Part shown: piece after piece, positions 1 to 17,850 of the stretch | Layout: every line of letters starts with the position of its first letter | Numbering within the stretch: the first letter of the stretch is position 1 | DNA from: Diphasiastrum complanatum | Taxonomy: Eukaryota > Streptophyta > Lycopodiopsida > Lycopodiales > Lycopodiaceae | Length of the DNA stretch: 64,000 bases | Assembly (NCBI GenBank): GCA_029204225.1 | Contig: CM055095.1 | Span: 51,282,841 to 51,346,840 of the forward strand | Direction of reading: 5' to 3' | The notes under the pieces: generated by a model | Told to the model about the DNA's origin: nothing | What the model saw: the letters and a program-made list of their open reading frames with translations, nothing else | The model's database searches: none | Made by a program: the position numbers and the translations under genes

Positions 1-3000
1 TGAGAATTTCTCAACATACTTAATAATCAACACATTTCTTGATTATCCTCTGATTGAGTACCCATTTATGATTTGTCAATCACAAATAATTTGATTCTTA
101 TAATTTGTCAATCATAATTCACTGGATCTCAAAACATACTTAATTCCTAAAGGATACTGAATTTTATGCTTGATACACAACTCAGGAAACATATAAGAAT
201 CATTCCAAAATCTTTTCCATTAGGAAAATATTGGATCTTGAGAATATTTCTCAAATTGGATTTTTTAACCAAAACGTGAGTTATCAAATTCCAAACCATC
301 AGGTAGTTAAAGATAGAAAGCATACCAAATGATATCTATAACCATCTTCATCCACCAAAAACTTTAGATTACAGTCTAGAACTAAATCTAGATATCCAAT
401 TTCTGCTGAATTTTCTAAAAATTCAGTGGTCATTCTTGGAACCATTATGATTTGTTATCCAATTGAGCTCTTTGGGATACAATCACTAATGAATTGAGTC
501 TAACTCTCAACTTGAGAAATACTCACCCAAGAATTATGTATATCCTATGCACACAATTTTTCTGATGAATCCAAATGACCTATAAATCATGTGTCTTACA
601 AACAGTTCTTGGTGAACTCCTTTCACACTATCCGTTTTGCCAATTAACTTCCTCAGGAGTAAACCAATTACTCAAGTTAATTGCTAATGATTCAAAATTC
701 TCAAATGTCTAGGCATAGATCTTAATTATACATGTATAATACCACATTTAGATCCTTATCCAATTCACTTTTTGAGTTAATCCATAAATCTTCCACACAA
801 AGATTTGTTAACTCTGCAAATATCTGTCAAAACAATACAATCATATGTCTATGTTTACCGACTAGGTTAAGTGCACCAAATAACCCTAGCAACCAAAAAT
901 ACAAAGTAGATTCATACAAGATTAACTGTGCACATATGTGAATAATCTCACTATGACCCAGCACATAAACACATTTTTATCTAGCACATTCATTTAAAAT
1001 CCACTTATGTTACTCACATATTTCACTGAGATCTTGTAACTCAGCTACAAAAGAATTTTTATTTCTCATGAGTAAGTAGCATATCCGTAAAATCTTTGAG
1101 ACGAATAACATTCACTCCCAACAGTATTCCAATCCACTTTACCACTAACAACATAATTTCCACTCAATCAACCCTTCCCTGATCCTAGTACTCAAACTAA
1201 GATTAGGTTGATCTAATACATACATCTAAGACTTAAATTCTAATCAACTTACTCCTATTCCAATTTAAATGGAATAAGTAACTTTTGACCTTTGACTGTA
1301 CTACTTACAGATAATGATTCATATTTCAAACCTGTTCTAGTTCCAAATTGTCCACACAATCCCTAGAGAATTTCTCTTATTCAAAAAGTCAATTAGGTAT
1401 CTTACCTTGAATCTATCCGAAATTACTTCCTGAAAAAATCTCATTTCTATACTTCCGAAAACTATGCAACCAAAAGAATCCTCAAATAGAATTTTATCCC
1501 ATCACTTCACCCCTCCTTTTAAAGAAATTATCAATTTTTATAAAAGTTAACTGGAAAGATGACATATGAAAATATCCAAATCCATGAAAAGTCAATAATA
1601 AGTGCATTCCACATAAGGATTCACTCTATTACAAACATGACTTTTCCTTCAAATATTTTCAATCCGAGTGACAATACAATCATTCCACTGAAATCTATTT
1701 TTGCAACAAAGATATCCTAGGTTTAAAAAATTGAACCACTTTGACTTTAGAATTTATTTGAATTCCAAGTCTATTCACACAAGTAGTAATTTATATGACA
1801 TAACAGTCTTTCAGAAGAATAACTTCATGTTGGAAAGAATCATATAAACCAGTCTGATGGCTTATTTTCAAGAAATTACTAAGAAGTAAAGGATTAATTA
1901 AGAAAGCGAGAAATAGATTTGAGGGTCTCTGATTTTGTAAATAGTGAGATACCACTTTGAAATCTAGATTAAACCTCAAATTTTTTCTAGAATACCTCAC
2001 ATTTTATCAACGGTTTTTCTTTTCCCCATATCATGACTAGGTACTAGAATTCTCCATTGATAATCAGATCTTTACAATCCTAAAATTTCCTTTCCAAAAT
2101 TAATGATTTCCCATACCACCAACTCTTCTTTCCAAAAACTGTCTTATCTGATATTCTAGAGATCCACTGATCATTTAGCTGTCCTATAGTCCATATAGGA
2201 TATTATCTCTTGTTCCCCAAAATTGGAGAATCCATTGATTTGGATGACTGGCATGCCTATCAAATGAATACAACAAATCCACACCTGACCCTGTGATCTA
2301 AACAGATGAATTAACATGGTTCAACATTACATTTGAATCCTTTCTGGTTAATGATAAGCTTAGAATCCCCCTAGATCCTAGAGCATTAATTCCAGCGACA
2401 AGCTTCTATCAACTAACAGATCCAATATAATCCATGTACTAAATTCTACTTCTAGCATCACAATTGACATCCAAAAATTATGGACAAGAATTCAACCAAA
2501 TGAATTCAATCCAAGAAATTAATATCGGGTATTAAGCAATTATTTACAAGGATTAACAAAATCCTAACTACGAAATACATTTCCCGATCACACTTACTAC
2601 CTCTGATGTCGACTATTCTTCCTCCCTCCTAAAACAATTTCATTTCTATCCTAAACCTGGGTTGAATCACCAACATACAAAAATCATCTACTAGTTTGAA
2701 AAGTAGAACTAGTCTGATCTTTTGCATACGTATCACCATAGGATTTAACCGGAAATGAAATCAAGTTTCTACTTTTGACCAGTTCCTATTACAATTTTTC
2801 CAATATAATTGGACCATTTTTTCTTTTCACTAAACTGGATTTAGGCATTACTTCATTAAAGTTGTCTATAATTAATGGAAAATCCATAAAATTTGGATTC
2901 AGGTACTTCTTTTCCTTGTATTCAACACAGAAAAATTTGTCGAATAAAGAACTACCTCCAAATGTTATCCTCTTTATTCCAATTAATTTTAACAAGTATC

Positions 3001-3714
3001 TCAAAAGCTTTGGCGTGTTCAATCCCGATGATCAAAATAATCAAGAACACAATAACAAACCCATCGGTGTTCCACCAATTTGAAAAGGAGAAAACCAAAA
3101 ACACGATTTAACTCCATTTACTAGGAGTACCAATACTCCAGAGCTAAGTGGTTAAATAGCATAGTACCAAGAAATAGAGTTCCTACACCGGGTGCATGCT
3201 TGAGAACCATACCATTTTTCCCTTTCCGTCAAGATCGGCTTAAAAAATTCATTCCCAAAACCATTTATTACAGCTTGACCAAAGATCCTACAGTACTGAA
3301 GTTCCCATTAGACTAGGTTAGCAAAATGTCAAAGTGATAAAGCCCAAAAACATGCATATTGTCCCTAGAGAAAAGAAATCCAAACTCCTTCAACTCCCTA
3401 TACGAGAAGCAATACCAAATCCAAGGTCAAACTTTGACAATTTGACACCAAGAAATCGAGATTTCTATAACTGGGTGTTAGTAACTTGAACTTCCGGAGT
3501 TGATCTAGAAAACCAATTTTGAACCAACTCAAAGCTACCAAATGTCAAAATATTAATGAACCTTGATCAACCGGCATGTAACAGCACTGATGCAAATACT
3601 CACCCAATTCACCAGATTGTCGACCACTCATCATGCATCAAAACAACTTTACTCCTTGCATATGCATGCCAAAATCCCAAAAGTAAGGTTAAAAATTAGA
3701 AAAGGCCATGGGCT
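1..3714. other. AT-rich gene-free region
   Basis: No open frame longer than about 100 codons and no recognisable protein motif on either strand. Composition is AT-rich with many short homopolymers. It may be old, unrecognisable transposon sequence, but I see no LTR pair, PBS or coding homology to prove that. The last five bases (GGGCT) are the left copy of the target duplication of the next element. Confidence 0.6.
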
Positions 3715-3992
3715 TGTGAGATATTTCAACTAGTTAAACTTTAGTCAAATTTGCTACATTTGTTTATATGGCAATTGAGGCCAATTTCATATTAGACTTA
3801 GAGTTTGACTTTTCAAAGTTATATTAGTCTGAAAGCACTCGAATAAACACTTTTGAAAAGTGTGGAAAAGTGTAGAACACAATTTTTGGGGAGATTCAAT
3901 TTGAGTAGTAGAGACATTGAATTTAGTCACAATACTAGTAGGGTTTTTCATTATGGAGGGAAACCATAGTTTGAACTTAGGTTTGGACCTGC

Positions 3993-4000
3993 TATAAAAG
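3993..4000 (+). promoter_or_regulatory. LTR TATA box
   Basis: TATAAAAG sits in the LTR about 30 bp before the start of the CT-rich leader, and the same TATAAAAG is kept in the 3' LTR at 6892-6899. This is where a copia LTR promoter is expected. Confidence 0.6.
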
Positions 4001-4024
4001 GATGTAACTCATGGAAAGAGGAGA

Positions 4025-4148
<124 letters not shown>

Positions 4149-4466
4149 TCATTCATGCTTATACATGGTTCTGTTGGGTTCTACTATCCATTGGTGCACT
4201 ATACTTGTGATATCTTGCAAATTTGTGCTTCAATAAATGCTATTTCTAGATCCACAAGTGTGAAATATAGTAGCTTACTATTTTTGTACAAAAAACAACT
4301 TTATTTTATGTTTTGATTGATGTTTGATCAAGATCTATTAGAGTTTGCATCTCAATCATAGTGTAGATGTTGGTTTTTCTACATTGGCAAGATTGGTGAG
4401 TTGTTGTCTTTCTAACCCAAGATCATTTTGTAGATTTGGATCTTAATTGATCTGAAATCTTTCACA

Positions 4467-4478
4467 TGGTATCAGATC
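4467..4478 (+). other. Primer-binding site (initiator-Met tRNA type)
   Basis: TGGTATCAGATC immediately follows the LTR end. It differs from the standard plant copia PBS TGGTATCAGAGC at one base. Confidence 0.85.
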
Positions 4479-5065
4479 TTGTGTTTCAGGTTATGAAGGA
4501 AGCAATCACATCTATCAATAATTTGGAGAAAATATCAATGCTAGAGCATGCTAGATTGGATTCTACACCAAAATCAAGATTCTTGCATATGTAGATTGGA
4601 TCTTTTGTAGATCAAAACTCAAAACAGGTTAATATTCTTGATCAATTCCGATTTCACAACATACTTACTGGCTTTGGCTGATTTTTAGAGCATTGGAAAA
4701 GCCTAAGTTGTGGCTACAAGATTGCATATCAAGTTTTAGGCAATTGCATGTAGAAATTGAAATAATCAATTTTTTGTAATTTTGTCAAATTCCTAATTTT
4801 GATTGGATCTCTAGATTGTGAGTTTACTGAACTTCATCTGGGTGTGTTTCAATCTTAGGAAGTGGCAAGAGTCATTAGATTGAGGATAGATCATAGATTG
4901 ATCAAGATTTCAATGATTCTATGTGTTGATTTGCTTGGTATAAGTGCTAGAAGAGAATTGAGAGGTTCATATCTTTGTGAATTATTTTTGAAAACATTTG
5001 TTTTATTTCAAAAGAGTGCTTTGTGCATTGGAACAGGTTGAAAGAGAGGATCGGATCATTGATAC

Positions 5066-5595
5066 ATGGCTACATCAAGTGGATACATGTTGGAAGGCAA
5101 AGAAAGGCTTACCTCAAGCAACTATTCATTGTGGAACATGAGGATGGAATCACTTCTTGAGATGAATGATGTTTTGGATATTGTTGTAGGTTTGGGGGAG
5201 AGACCATCAAGACAACAAGATCAATTGAGGTATGACAAGAGGGCCAAAAGAGCTCTACATATGATAAATAGGAATGTTACCAATGAACCTCTCAAAGAAG
5301 TTGGTAAGTGTACTTCATCAAGTTAGGCTTGGGAAGCCTTGAAGAAGCTTTATGAGTCCAATTCTATTTCTAGAGTGTTGACTCTAAGAAGACAGATCTT
5401 TCAAAGTTTGCAAAAGAATGAAGAGAGTCCAAATACTTTTGTTTTGAAAGTGAAAACTTTGAATGATGAGTTAGCTTGCATTGATGAGAGAATTAAGGAA
5501 GGAGAGCTTGTTCAAGTTATTCTTAATGGATTGTTGGATGCTCATGCTAACATCGCTCAAAGTCTTCCTATTCAAAGAACTTTAAAGGCATGTTG
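5066..5595 (+). pseudogene. gag: Copia gag (UBN2/retrotran_gag family), broken
   Basis: The first part (5066-5326) has the copia gag opening: 'KERLTSSNYSLWNMRMESLL' then 'MNDVLDIV'. After a stop at about 5324 the same frame goes on as 'AWEALKKLYESNS', 'LRRQIFQSL' and 'LNDELACIDERI', typical of UBN2-type gag. A further stop comes at about 5594 and no zinc knuckle follows. Gag forms the virus-like particle in the cytoplasm. The ATG at 5066 is about 600 bp after the PBS and is the natural start. Two disruptions make it a pseudogene. Identity is sure; whether it was made recently is unknown. Confidence 0.85.
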
Positions 5596-6629
5596 ATGTA
5601 AAGAATCCTAATTTGGATGGTGATGATGAAGGACCATCATCAAGTCAAAAGCCAAGGAGAACATCAAGGGAAAGACAAAGCCTTCAAGGCTCACATATGA
5701 TGAGAAATGTAGGCAGTGGAAGTGACTCATTTTGCTTTTCTCACCACATGCTTTGGTGAATCTTCTTGTGTAGATGATGCTATGCAAGTAGATATTGGAT
5801 ATCATGCTGGAAAATCAAGTAATGGATCAGGAATAAAAAATTTGTTCAATGAATTTGATGGTCAAGTTAATGATCAAGAGATTCATCTCAAAGGGCTTCA
5901 ACAACATGAAAGGAGAGATGGCAATTTGGAGCTCTTGAATCAAAGGAGAGTCAATTGGAAAAGATGTTATGGATCTATTTTTGTAGGTTATTGAAGACTC
6001 AAGCAAAGTCAAAGGAGCAACAAAGAAGTGTTTTTCAAGTTTACTTTACTTGTTCTATCTCATGTTTGAGCAATTTCATGTGGATGTGTGCAAATTGTCA
6101 AGATATGGTAAAACTAGCTACATTGGTTTGCATCATTTTGATGTTGGAGTTGTACTAGCATTCTTGGCCAGTTTTGTTGATGGAAATGAAGCTATTAGAG
6201 TCTCGTTATATCACTCATTCATGATCAAGTCATCAAGTGATGATGGCATCTTGTGGCAAGATGGAGATGGCGGCTCATTCATGGAGTTTTATGGTGGAGA
6301 CATATCAAGAAAGGACAAAGATGGAGGATACAAGCAAGCAAATGGTTATCACTCACATTTATTGTTTGGTGGCTGTAATTTTCCAAAGAGTTCAAAGTTT
6401 ATAGCATGGAGGAGTCATCTCATTTTCATTCTATTTGGTTCTTCATGTTCTATTTACATCTTGATGTGTAAAATTGATGTAAGAGATAGTGGAGCATCCA
6501 AAGTGGACACTATTCTCTATATCAATAATGGATGCTACTTTAAAGCATTGGAAAAGGACTTTTTTATGAAGCATAGGACATCACTTGGAGTGTTATCAAA
6601 GTCTATTCTAAAACTAGTTGAAGAGGAAG
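5596..6629 (+). other. Degenerate 3' interior of the short copia element
   Basis: Between broken gag and the 3' LTR the interior has an open stretch at about 6050-6634 (up to 194 codons) that matches no family I know. It contains 'GASKVDT', a motif that recurs as 'EASKVDT' in the non-autonomous element at 29237-34010. Its final codons overlap the purine tract and the first bases of the 3' LTR, so translation there is probably fortuitous. No pol motifs are visible. Confidence 0.55.
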
Positions 6630-7159
6630 TGTGAGAGATTTCAACTAGTTTAGTCGAATTTGCTACATTTGTTTATATGGCAATTGAGGCCAATTTCATA
6701 TTAGACTTAGAGTTTGACTTTTCAAAGTTAAAAGCATTTGAATAAACACTTTTGAAAAGTGTGGAAAAGTGTAGAACATGAGTTTTGGAGAGATTCAATT
6801 TGAGTAGTAGAGACATTGAATCTAGTCACAATAATAGTAGGGTTTTTCATTATGGAGGGAAACCAAAGTTTGAACTTAGGTTTGGACCTGTTATAAAAGG
6901 ATGTAACTCATGGAAAGAGGAGACGTTCTCTGTTTACTAAATGCTATTTTCAGATCCACATGTGTGAAATACAGTAGCTTATTATTTTTGTACAAACAAC
7001 AACTTTAGTTTATGTTTTGATCAAGATCCATTAGAGTTTGCATCTCATTCATAGTGTAGATGTTGGTTTTTCTACATTGGCAAGATTGGTGAGTTGTTGT
7101 TTTTCTAACCCAAGATTATTTTGTAGATATGGATCTTAATTGATTTGAAATTTTTCACA
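6630..7159 (+). repeat. 3' LTR (530 bp)
   Basis: Homologous to 3715-4466, with the same TGTGAG start and TTCACA end, and followed by the target duplication GGGCT (7160-7164). It lacks the CT array and neighbouring 90 bp and shows TTCTCTG at that point. Confidence 0.9.
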
Positions 7160-7230
7160 GGGCTCACAAAACCAAACCCTATCTTCTTCAAGAAAAAAGA
7201 ATTAGGGTCGGCTCCCTCTCCACATCATAG

Positions 7231-7890
<660 letters not shown>

Positions 7891-8086
7891 GTTCAACAAT
7901 CAGCCTGACAACACAATGCTCCAACACCAAAGATGGCAAAGCAAGAATTCATGTTAGCGGCATGCAAGCATGATGATCAACCTAATAGCCTAGCTACATC
8001 TGCTGCAATTCAGGATTCAAAACCGCTATCCCAAATTGAATGCTCCTGCAACCTATTATCAACAGATTGGCAACCAGTAAGGCCGC
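7891..8086. other. Short non-coding stretch
   Basis: Nothing recognisable; probably the 3' untranslated part of the gypsy fragment to its left. Confidence 0.4.
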
Positions 8087-8960
8087 TATAGCAACATGTT
8101 TTTAGCCTTCTCATGCAGGGGCAATCAATCTCGTTTCAAGGTAGATTTTGAAATCATTGTGTCCTTCCTCACATTGTCATCGTGGGTAGAATGTTCCAAC
8201 TACTATCATCATATTCAAATCACGCTTTCCATTAGCGAGCCTTTTGAGCCACTTAGAGAGCATTTCCCCCTAGTGGTGAGTATTTTTCAGCCTATTAGTG
8301 AGCAGTCTCCTAGACGAGCATTTATCCTTAAGGCGAGCTATTTTCCAAAAATGCTCGTCCGAAGGCACACCTATCTAAAGGCCAAAAGACTCACTCTTTT
8401 TTCACTAAACACTCGTGGACTACCTGAACTCTTGCCAATTTTTTTGACTGTCGTGGAAGCGAGATCGTTTTGTTTTCATGTTCGTCTTCTTATTCGCGAA
8501 CGATTTTGTGTCTTTGAATTTTCTTTTGCGTGGAAGCCTTTACAGAATCCTAGACACTCGACTACACATCACAGAACATATTTTATTCTAGCAATCAAGA
8601 TACACAACACAAGACAAGGAGATGCACGAAAATAGAACGATTGTATTATCAGTATAATTTTAGAGAGAGATCGTCAGTGTCTCGCTCGTTGGCGGAGTGA
8701 CACTCTGCTCTTTCGCTGTGTTCTGTTCTTGTTGGCAGACTTTCATGCACAACTCTAGTATTCTTACCTTTCTATTCCACTTGCTACGTGTCTCTCTATC
8801 TCTTACAGATCTATCTCAAATTACATGTTATGATTCAGAAAGGATAATTTATACCTCCACAATGTGGAATTTACAAGATAGCTAAATGTAGAATCATAAG
8901 ACTAGTTAACGCCAATCAACTAGTTAGTTAGTCTCCGTCGTTGCCACTCGTTTCAGCTGA
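8087..8960 (-). repeat. Probable 3' LTR/U3-R region of the minus-strand copia element
   Basis: Lies just beyond the 3' end of the minus-strand copia pol. Read on the minus strand it has a TATA-like TATAAATTA (about 8846-8854 on +) and later an AATAAAATATG polyadenylation-like string, as in U3-R of an LTR. I could not find a second copy or clear TG/CA ends, so boundaries are approximate. An open frame on the plus strand at 8096-8635 has no motif and is not called a gene. Confidence 0.4.
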
Positions 8961-9235
8961 GCGTGAAGTCTACGACTCCAAGCCCGTTGAGCTGCCAGCT
9001 GCAAGCACGAAAGATTCCTCTTTGTTTGTTTCGTAATCTCCCGTTTGCTTTCGTTCTCTTCGTTTCTTTCGTAGTTTTTTGTTTTGCGTCCCTTTGCGGT
9101 TTGCGGTCCTGGAGGTGTGTCCACGATTCACAAAAGATTCGCAAATCGTTCGTGCCTCGAGTCAAGGGATGTTGACTATCGCAAATTGTTTTCGTTCGAC
9201 CTTCGTTTTTTTTTTTTTGTGCTGCGACAAAGTTG

Positions 9236-9788
9236 TTGGAGTTCATCATTTCTGACACTCCCGTTTGAACCTTGCACCTTTGTACATTTAATCCAATTGT
9301 CTTTCTTTGCTTGGCAAAGAGTGGCTTGTCGAGCGGTTTTGTGAGCAGATCTGCAATCATACTTTCTAATTTTATGAGCTGATCCTGGAGCTCTCCTTTC
9401 GAGATCAAATCTCGAATGTGATGGTACTTCAGAGGTATGTGCTTTGTCTTTGAATGGAAGACAGATCCTGGGACAGATAGATGGCACTCTGAGAGTCCAT
9501 CATCATCATGCTTGGCCTCTTTTGTGGTATTTCGATTGCCTCCAACATCATTTCTAGCCACACTACCTCATTTGCCACTTTCAAGACTGCGACATATTCA
9601 GCTTCGCAAGACGATTGAGCTACCAAGGTTTGCTTTTTGCATATCCAACTGATTGCAGCTCCGCACGCTATTGTACATCCTCCAGTAATGGACTTGTTGT
9701 CATCTCTGCAGCTCGCCCAGCTCGCATCACTGTAGTGATGAAGCTCAAATCCTTTTTCTTCGTTTTCAGCTCTGTAGGTTAATCCCAT
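9236..9788 (-). pseudogene. pol: Copia RNase H domain and pol C-terminus
   Basis: Starts with 'FELHHYSDASWASCRDDNKS', the first RNase H motif with catalytic Asp, then 'SWICKKQTLVAQSSCEAEY' (catalytic Glu) and 'DSQSAIYL' (catalytic Asp). The tail 'KYHHIRDLISKGELQ' and 'ADLLTKPLDKPLFAKQR' is the usual copia pol end and reads in another frame from about 9450, so there is one frameshift. All three acidic residues remain. RNase H degrades the RNA strand during reverse transcription. Confidence 0.85.
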
Positions 9789-9818
9789 ATTCTGGGTACC
9801 CTTCAGATACTGTAGGAT

Positions 9819-10644
9819 TCATTTGGCCATTTGCCAATGTGCTAGGCCAAGATTGGAAGAGAATTGGCTCAAGGCATAAACAGAGAAAGCCAGATCGGGT
9901 CTGGTACAAATTGTCAAGTACATCAGACTACCGATTAAGTTCTGGTAGGGTATACCTGCGATCTTCTGTTCTTTCTCTTCTGCTTTTGGGCAATCCTGCT
10001 TCGTGAGCTTGGCTCCAGCTATCATTGGTGTAGCCTTTTCCTTGCAGTCCATCATGTGGTACTGCCTTAGCACATTTCTAGCATATTCTGGCTGTTGAGT
10101 AGGATTGAAGTCTAGAGACTTCAGAAGACCATCAAGCTTTTTATATCAGGCTCATGATGCCTGTTTTGGACCATAGATGCATCTCGGCAATCGACAGACA
10201 TATTGTCGATTGTTGGGGTCTTCATAGCCTTCAAGTTGCTTCATGAAGATTTCCTCCTCTAGATCTCCATGGAGAAAGGCTATTTTCACATCAATCTGGT
10301 GAATTTCCAGATTGTATTGTGTGGCATATGCAAGGAGTAGCCTTATGCTTGCCATCTTCACCATGGGCGAATATGTGTCGAAATAGTCAACACCATATCT
10401 CTGCGTGAAACCCTTCGCGACAAGCCTTGCTTTGTAGCGGCCAATGGTGCCATCAGATTTCATCTTCTTCTTGTACAGCCACTTGCAGTCGACTATTTTT
10501 CTGTTTTCTGATAGTGGCTCTAATGTCCATGCCTCGTTTCACTTCATCGGCTCGATCTCCTCTGACATCACCTGCTTCCAGAATTCTCCCTCTGGACTCT
10601 AGATAGCTTTTTGATACGTTGTTGGCTCTTCTGTGAAGCTGCAA
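9819..10644 (-). pseudogene. pol: Copia reverse transcriptase with deleted active site
   Basis: From the right: an RVT_2 start in a shifted frame ('EAWTLEPLSENRKIVDCKWL'), then '[19 protein letters not shown]' and 'IDVKIAFLHGDLEEEIFM' (10463-10152). After 'CIYGPKQAS' there is a stop, and the sequence jumps to the end of the thumb ('PEYARNVLRQYHMMDC', 10120-10040) and 'GSLMYLTICTRPDLAFSV'. Roughly 80 codons that should carry the YVDD box are missing, so polymerase activity is impossible. Several internal stops are present. Confidence 0.85.
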
Positions 10645-10884
10645 TATTCAAACTGCGTATCTTTGCTCCATTGAAGATTGTCAAAGTAGCGGTTTGGAGG
10701 TCTTTTTGTCTTCTTGACCTTCGAGGTTCGTTTCATCGCTGCTCAAACGTTTCTTGTTCGTGAGGTTGATCCTCTGCTTTCTGTTGCTCTGGAGTCTGCG
10801 GCTCTATATTTTGATTTGATGTCTGTCCTCGATCTCCCTCTTGAATAGACAGCTGTGTGAAGATCTCATGGCCTCTTTCGTCTT

Positions 10885-11874
10885 TCAGTCCAAGGATGTG
10901 GACTCATCGAACTTCTCATCTCTGCTCGGAACAATCTTCTTCGTGGTTGGATCGTAGAGCCTGTACACATGTGTTCCGTTCGAGTAGCTGACCATGATTG
11001 TTTGCTCAGATTTGTCATTGAGCTTGTTTATCTTTTCTTTCAAAATGTGCTTGTATGCTGCACATACAAACACTCGTACGTATGACAGATCAGGCTTTCT
11101 GCCTGTCCACATTTCGTATGGTGTTTTGTTTTCCAACGATGTCATTGTAGATCTGTTTTGCAAGTGTACAGCTGCAGCTATTGCCTCAGGCCAAAATTGA
11201 CCTGGCAATTGAGCCTGTGCCATCATGCATCTGGCTCCTTTGACTAGCATTCTGTTTTTTCTTTCTGCCACACCATTGTATTCTGGTGTGTATACAGGAG
11301 TGAACTGGTGTTTGATCCCCTGTTCTTCGCAAAATCTTGAGAATTCTGTGTTGTTGTATTCACCTCCATTGTCATATCTAAGGATCTGTATCTTTTTTGA
11401 GGTTTGTCGCTCTGCAAATGCCACGAAATTCTTGAAGGAATCAAACACTTCGGATTTCTTCTTCAAGTAGTAGATCATGGTCATCTGGCTGTAATCATCT
11501 ATGAACATCAAAAAGTATCTCGAACCTGAGAGCGAATAAGTTTTCATTGGTCCACAGACATCAGAGTGGATGAGCTCAAGAACTTCCTTGGCTCTTCTTC
11601 CCTCATGTGTGAATGTATTCCGATGTTGCTTGCCTTTCTGACAAGCTTTGCGGAACTCAGTTTCGGGCCTTGAAATCTTGAGACCTGTGACAATGTCTTT
11701 TCTGCTCATGTCGTACAGGCTCCGCATGTTTAGATGATACATTCTCCTATGCCATAACTGATCTTCATTTTCTGAAGCATTTAATATGCTATCAGAGTTG
11801 CTGATTATTTTGGCCTGGTAGAGGTTGTTTTTGCTTGTTTTGCATACATCATTTCTATTTTTCATCCATTTCAA
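10885..11874 (-). pseudogene. pol: Copia GAG-pre-integrase and integrase
   Basis: A 329-codon open stretch. It opens with the zinc-binding pre-integrase region ('LWHRRMYHLNMRSLYDMS', 'ACQKGKQ'), then the catalytic core 'LELIHSDVCGPMKTYSLSG' (first Asp), 'QILRYDNGGEYNN' (second Asp) and 'YNGVAERKNRML' (Glu). The second Asp and the Glu are 35 residues apart, the D,D(35)E spacing of active integrases. It ends with 'KTPYEMWTGRKPDLSYVRVF'. The start at 11874 is only the first Met in the open frame; the polyprotein upstream is lost. It is the best-preserved domain of the element. Confidence 0.9.
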
Positions 11875-11962
11875 CCTACTTATAAGTCCTTCGGTTATTT
11901 AAAGCCTTCATTTTTTTGAATTTTTGTGTGAGTTTTTTAGACTTTTTCTAAACAGTCATCTT

Positions 11963-16578
<4,616 letters not shown>

Positions 16579-16646
<68 letters not shown>
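16579..16646 (+). repeat. (GA)n microsatellite, 34 units
   Basis: Uninterrupted GA dinucleotides just before the diverged repeat array. Confidence 0.98.
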
Positions 16647-16648
<2 letters not shown>

Positions 16649-16656
16649 ATGTGTTT

Positions 16657-17850
16657 GTGAATTCTCTTGGTCCACACTTGTTTTAGCTTTTGACCAACAA
16701 TGGTCAACATATTATTATTTTATTTTTATGGATGCATGCATTTCACTTTATCCCACATTATACATAATGTTTTAATTGAAAGCTTATAAATGTCATGCGT
16801 GTTCAAAATTCTTTCATAATATCTATAAATATAACATTCAAAATGAAAAATGTGAAATGCTAGAGTTTATGTGAAATTAGGGTTCAAGGAAGTAGAAAGC
16901 TTGAGATTGTATCCAGTGATAGATTAAATGCATTTTAGTGAGTTTTATTGGTCCACGTATATTTTAGCTTTTGACCAATGCAGGTGGACACTTTTTTTTA
17001 TGGACACATGCATTTCATTTATCCCATAATATACGTTTTGTTTTGATAAAAGCTTATATGTCATGGCCGCTTGAAATTCTTTCAAACATTTTGGTGAGTT
17101 TTATAGGTCCACCTATATGCCAACGTAGGTCGACATTTTTTTTTATGGACACCTTGATTTCATTTATCCCATAATATACTTTTTGTTTTAATGAAAGCTT
17201 AAAAATGTCAGGGACGCTTGAAAAATGGCGGGGGAGGAAAAATAGCGATGTAGTGAGGTAAGAATGTTAGCAATGATAGACAAAACATGGTTTAGCGATT
17301 TATATTGGTCCACGTGTATTTTAACGAGTGTTGACAAGTGTTGGTCAACAAAATCTCATTTGAAAGACACATGCATTTAAGTTCATTCCATAATAAATAT
17401 TTTGTTTTAACCAAAAGCTCATTGATTTCTTGGCTATTTTGATCTCCCTCAGAAGATGTGTAAATGCAACTTTCAAAATGAAAAGTGTGGAAAACTAAGT
17501 TATCTGAGATTAGGCATATACAATGAGTTTTGAGTGGGCCACACATATTTTAGAAGTTTGACAAGCTCTAGTCAACAAGATGGATGGATTTCATGGATGT
17601 GTTTAAATATATCCCATAACACATATCCTCTTTCAATTGTAAGTTAATATATATCATGGTTGTTTCAGCTTCTTGTGAAATGGATGAATAAATGGAACCT
17701 AAATTTAACAGGAAATTCGTGCAAAGCTACAGTTTATGTGAAATTAGGGTTAGGGTGAGTAAAAATAGCGATAATCATGATAGTGAGATGAGATAACATA
17801 TGTTGTTGTGGAGAACATTTTTATTGGGCCATGTGTGCCCTAAAAAAGTT
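16657..17850 (+). repeat. Diverged tandem array upstream of the AP2 gene
   Basis: A block of the form 'TTGGTCCAC..ATTTTAG..TTTGAC', then 'TTTATGGACACATGCATTTCA', 'ATCCCATAATATA', 'TTTTGTTTTAATGAAAGCTT', 'ATGTCATG' and 'CTTGAAATTCTTTC' recurs, starting near 16657, 16936, 17090, 17291, 17522 and (partly) 17806. Spacing varies from about 150 to 285 bp, and copies differ by substitutions and indels. 'TTTATGTGAAATTAGGGTT' also recurs (about 16868 and 17733). Confidence 0.75.

Larger units (their letters stand above)
9236..11880 (-). mobile_element. Truncated Ty1/copia element, minus strand
   Basis: Read right to left: GAG-pre-integrase and integrase (11874-10885), reverse transcriptase (about 10640-9819, broken) and RNase H (9788 to about 9240). 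Gag and protease are missing on the right, where the sequence changes to non-coding DNA and a CT/CA microsatellite. The domain order INT-RT-RH is diagnostic of Ty1/copia. No PBS was found on the right, so the 5' end is lost. Confidence 0.85.

Noticed and set aside
8096-8635. 179-codon plus-strand frame
   Set aside because: No motif; lies in what looks like LTR sequence of the minus-strand copia element.
9084-9652. Plus-strand frames opposite the copia RNase H, and similar frames at 10994-11470
   Set aside because: Shadows of the minus-strand pol, which has the catalytic motifs.
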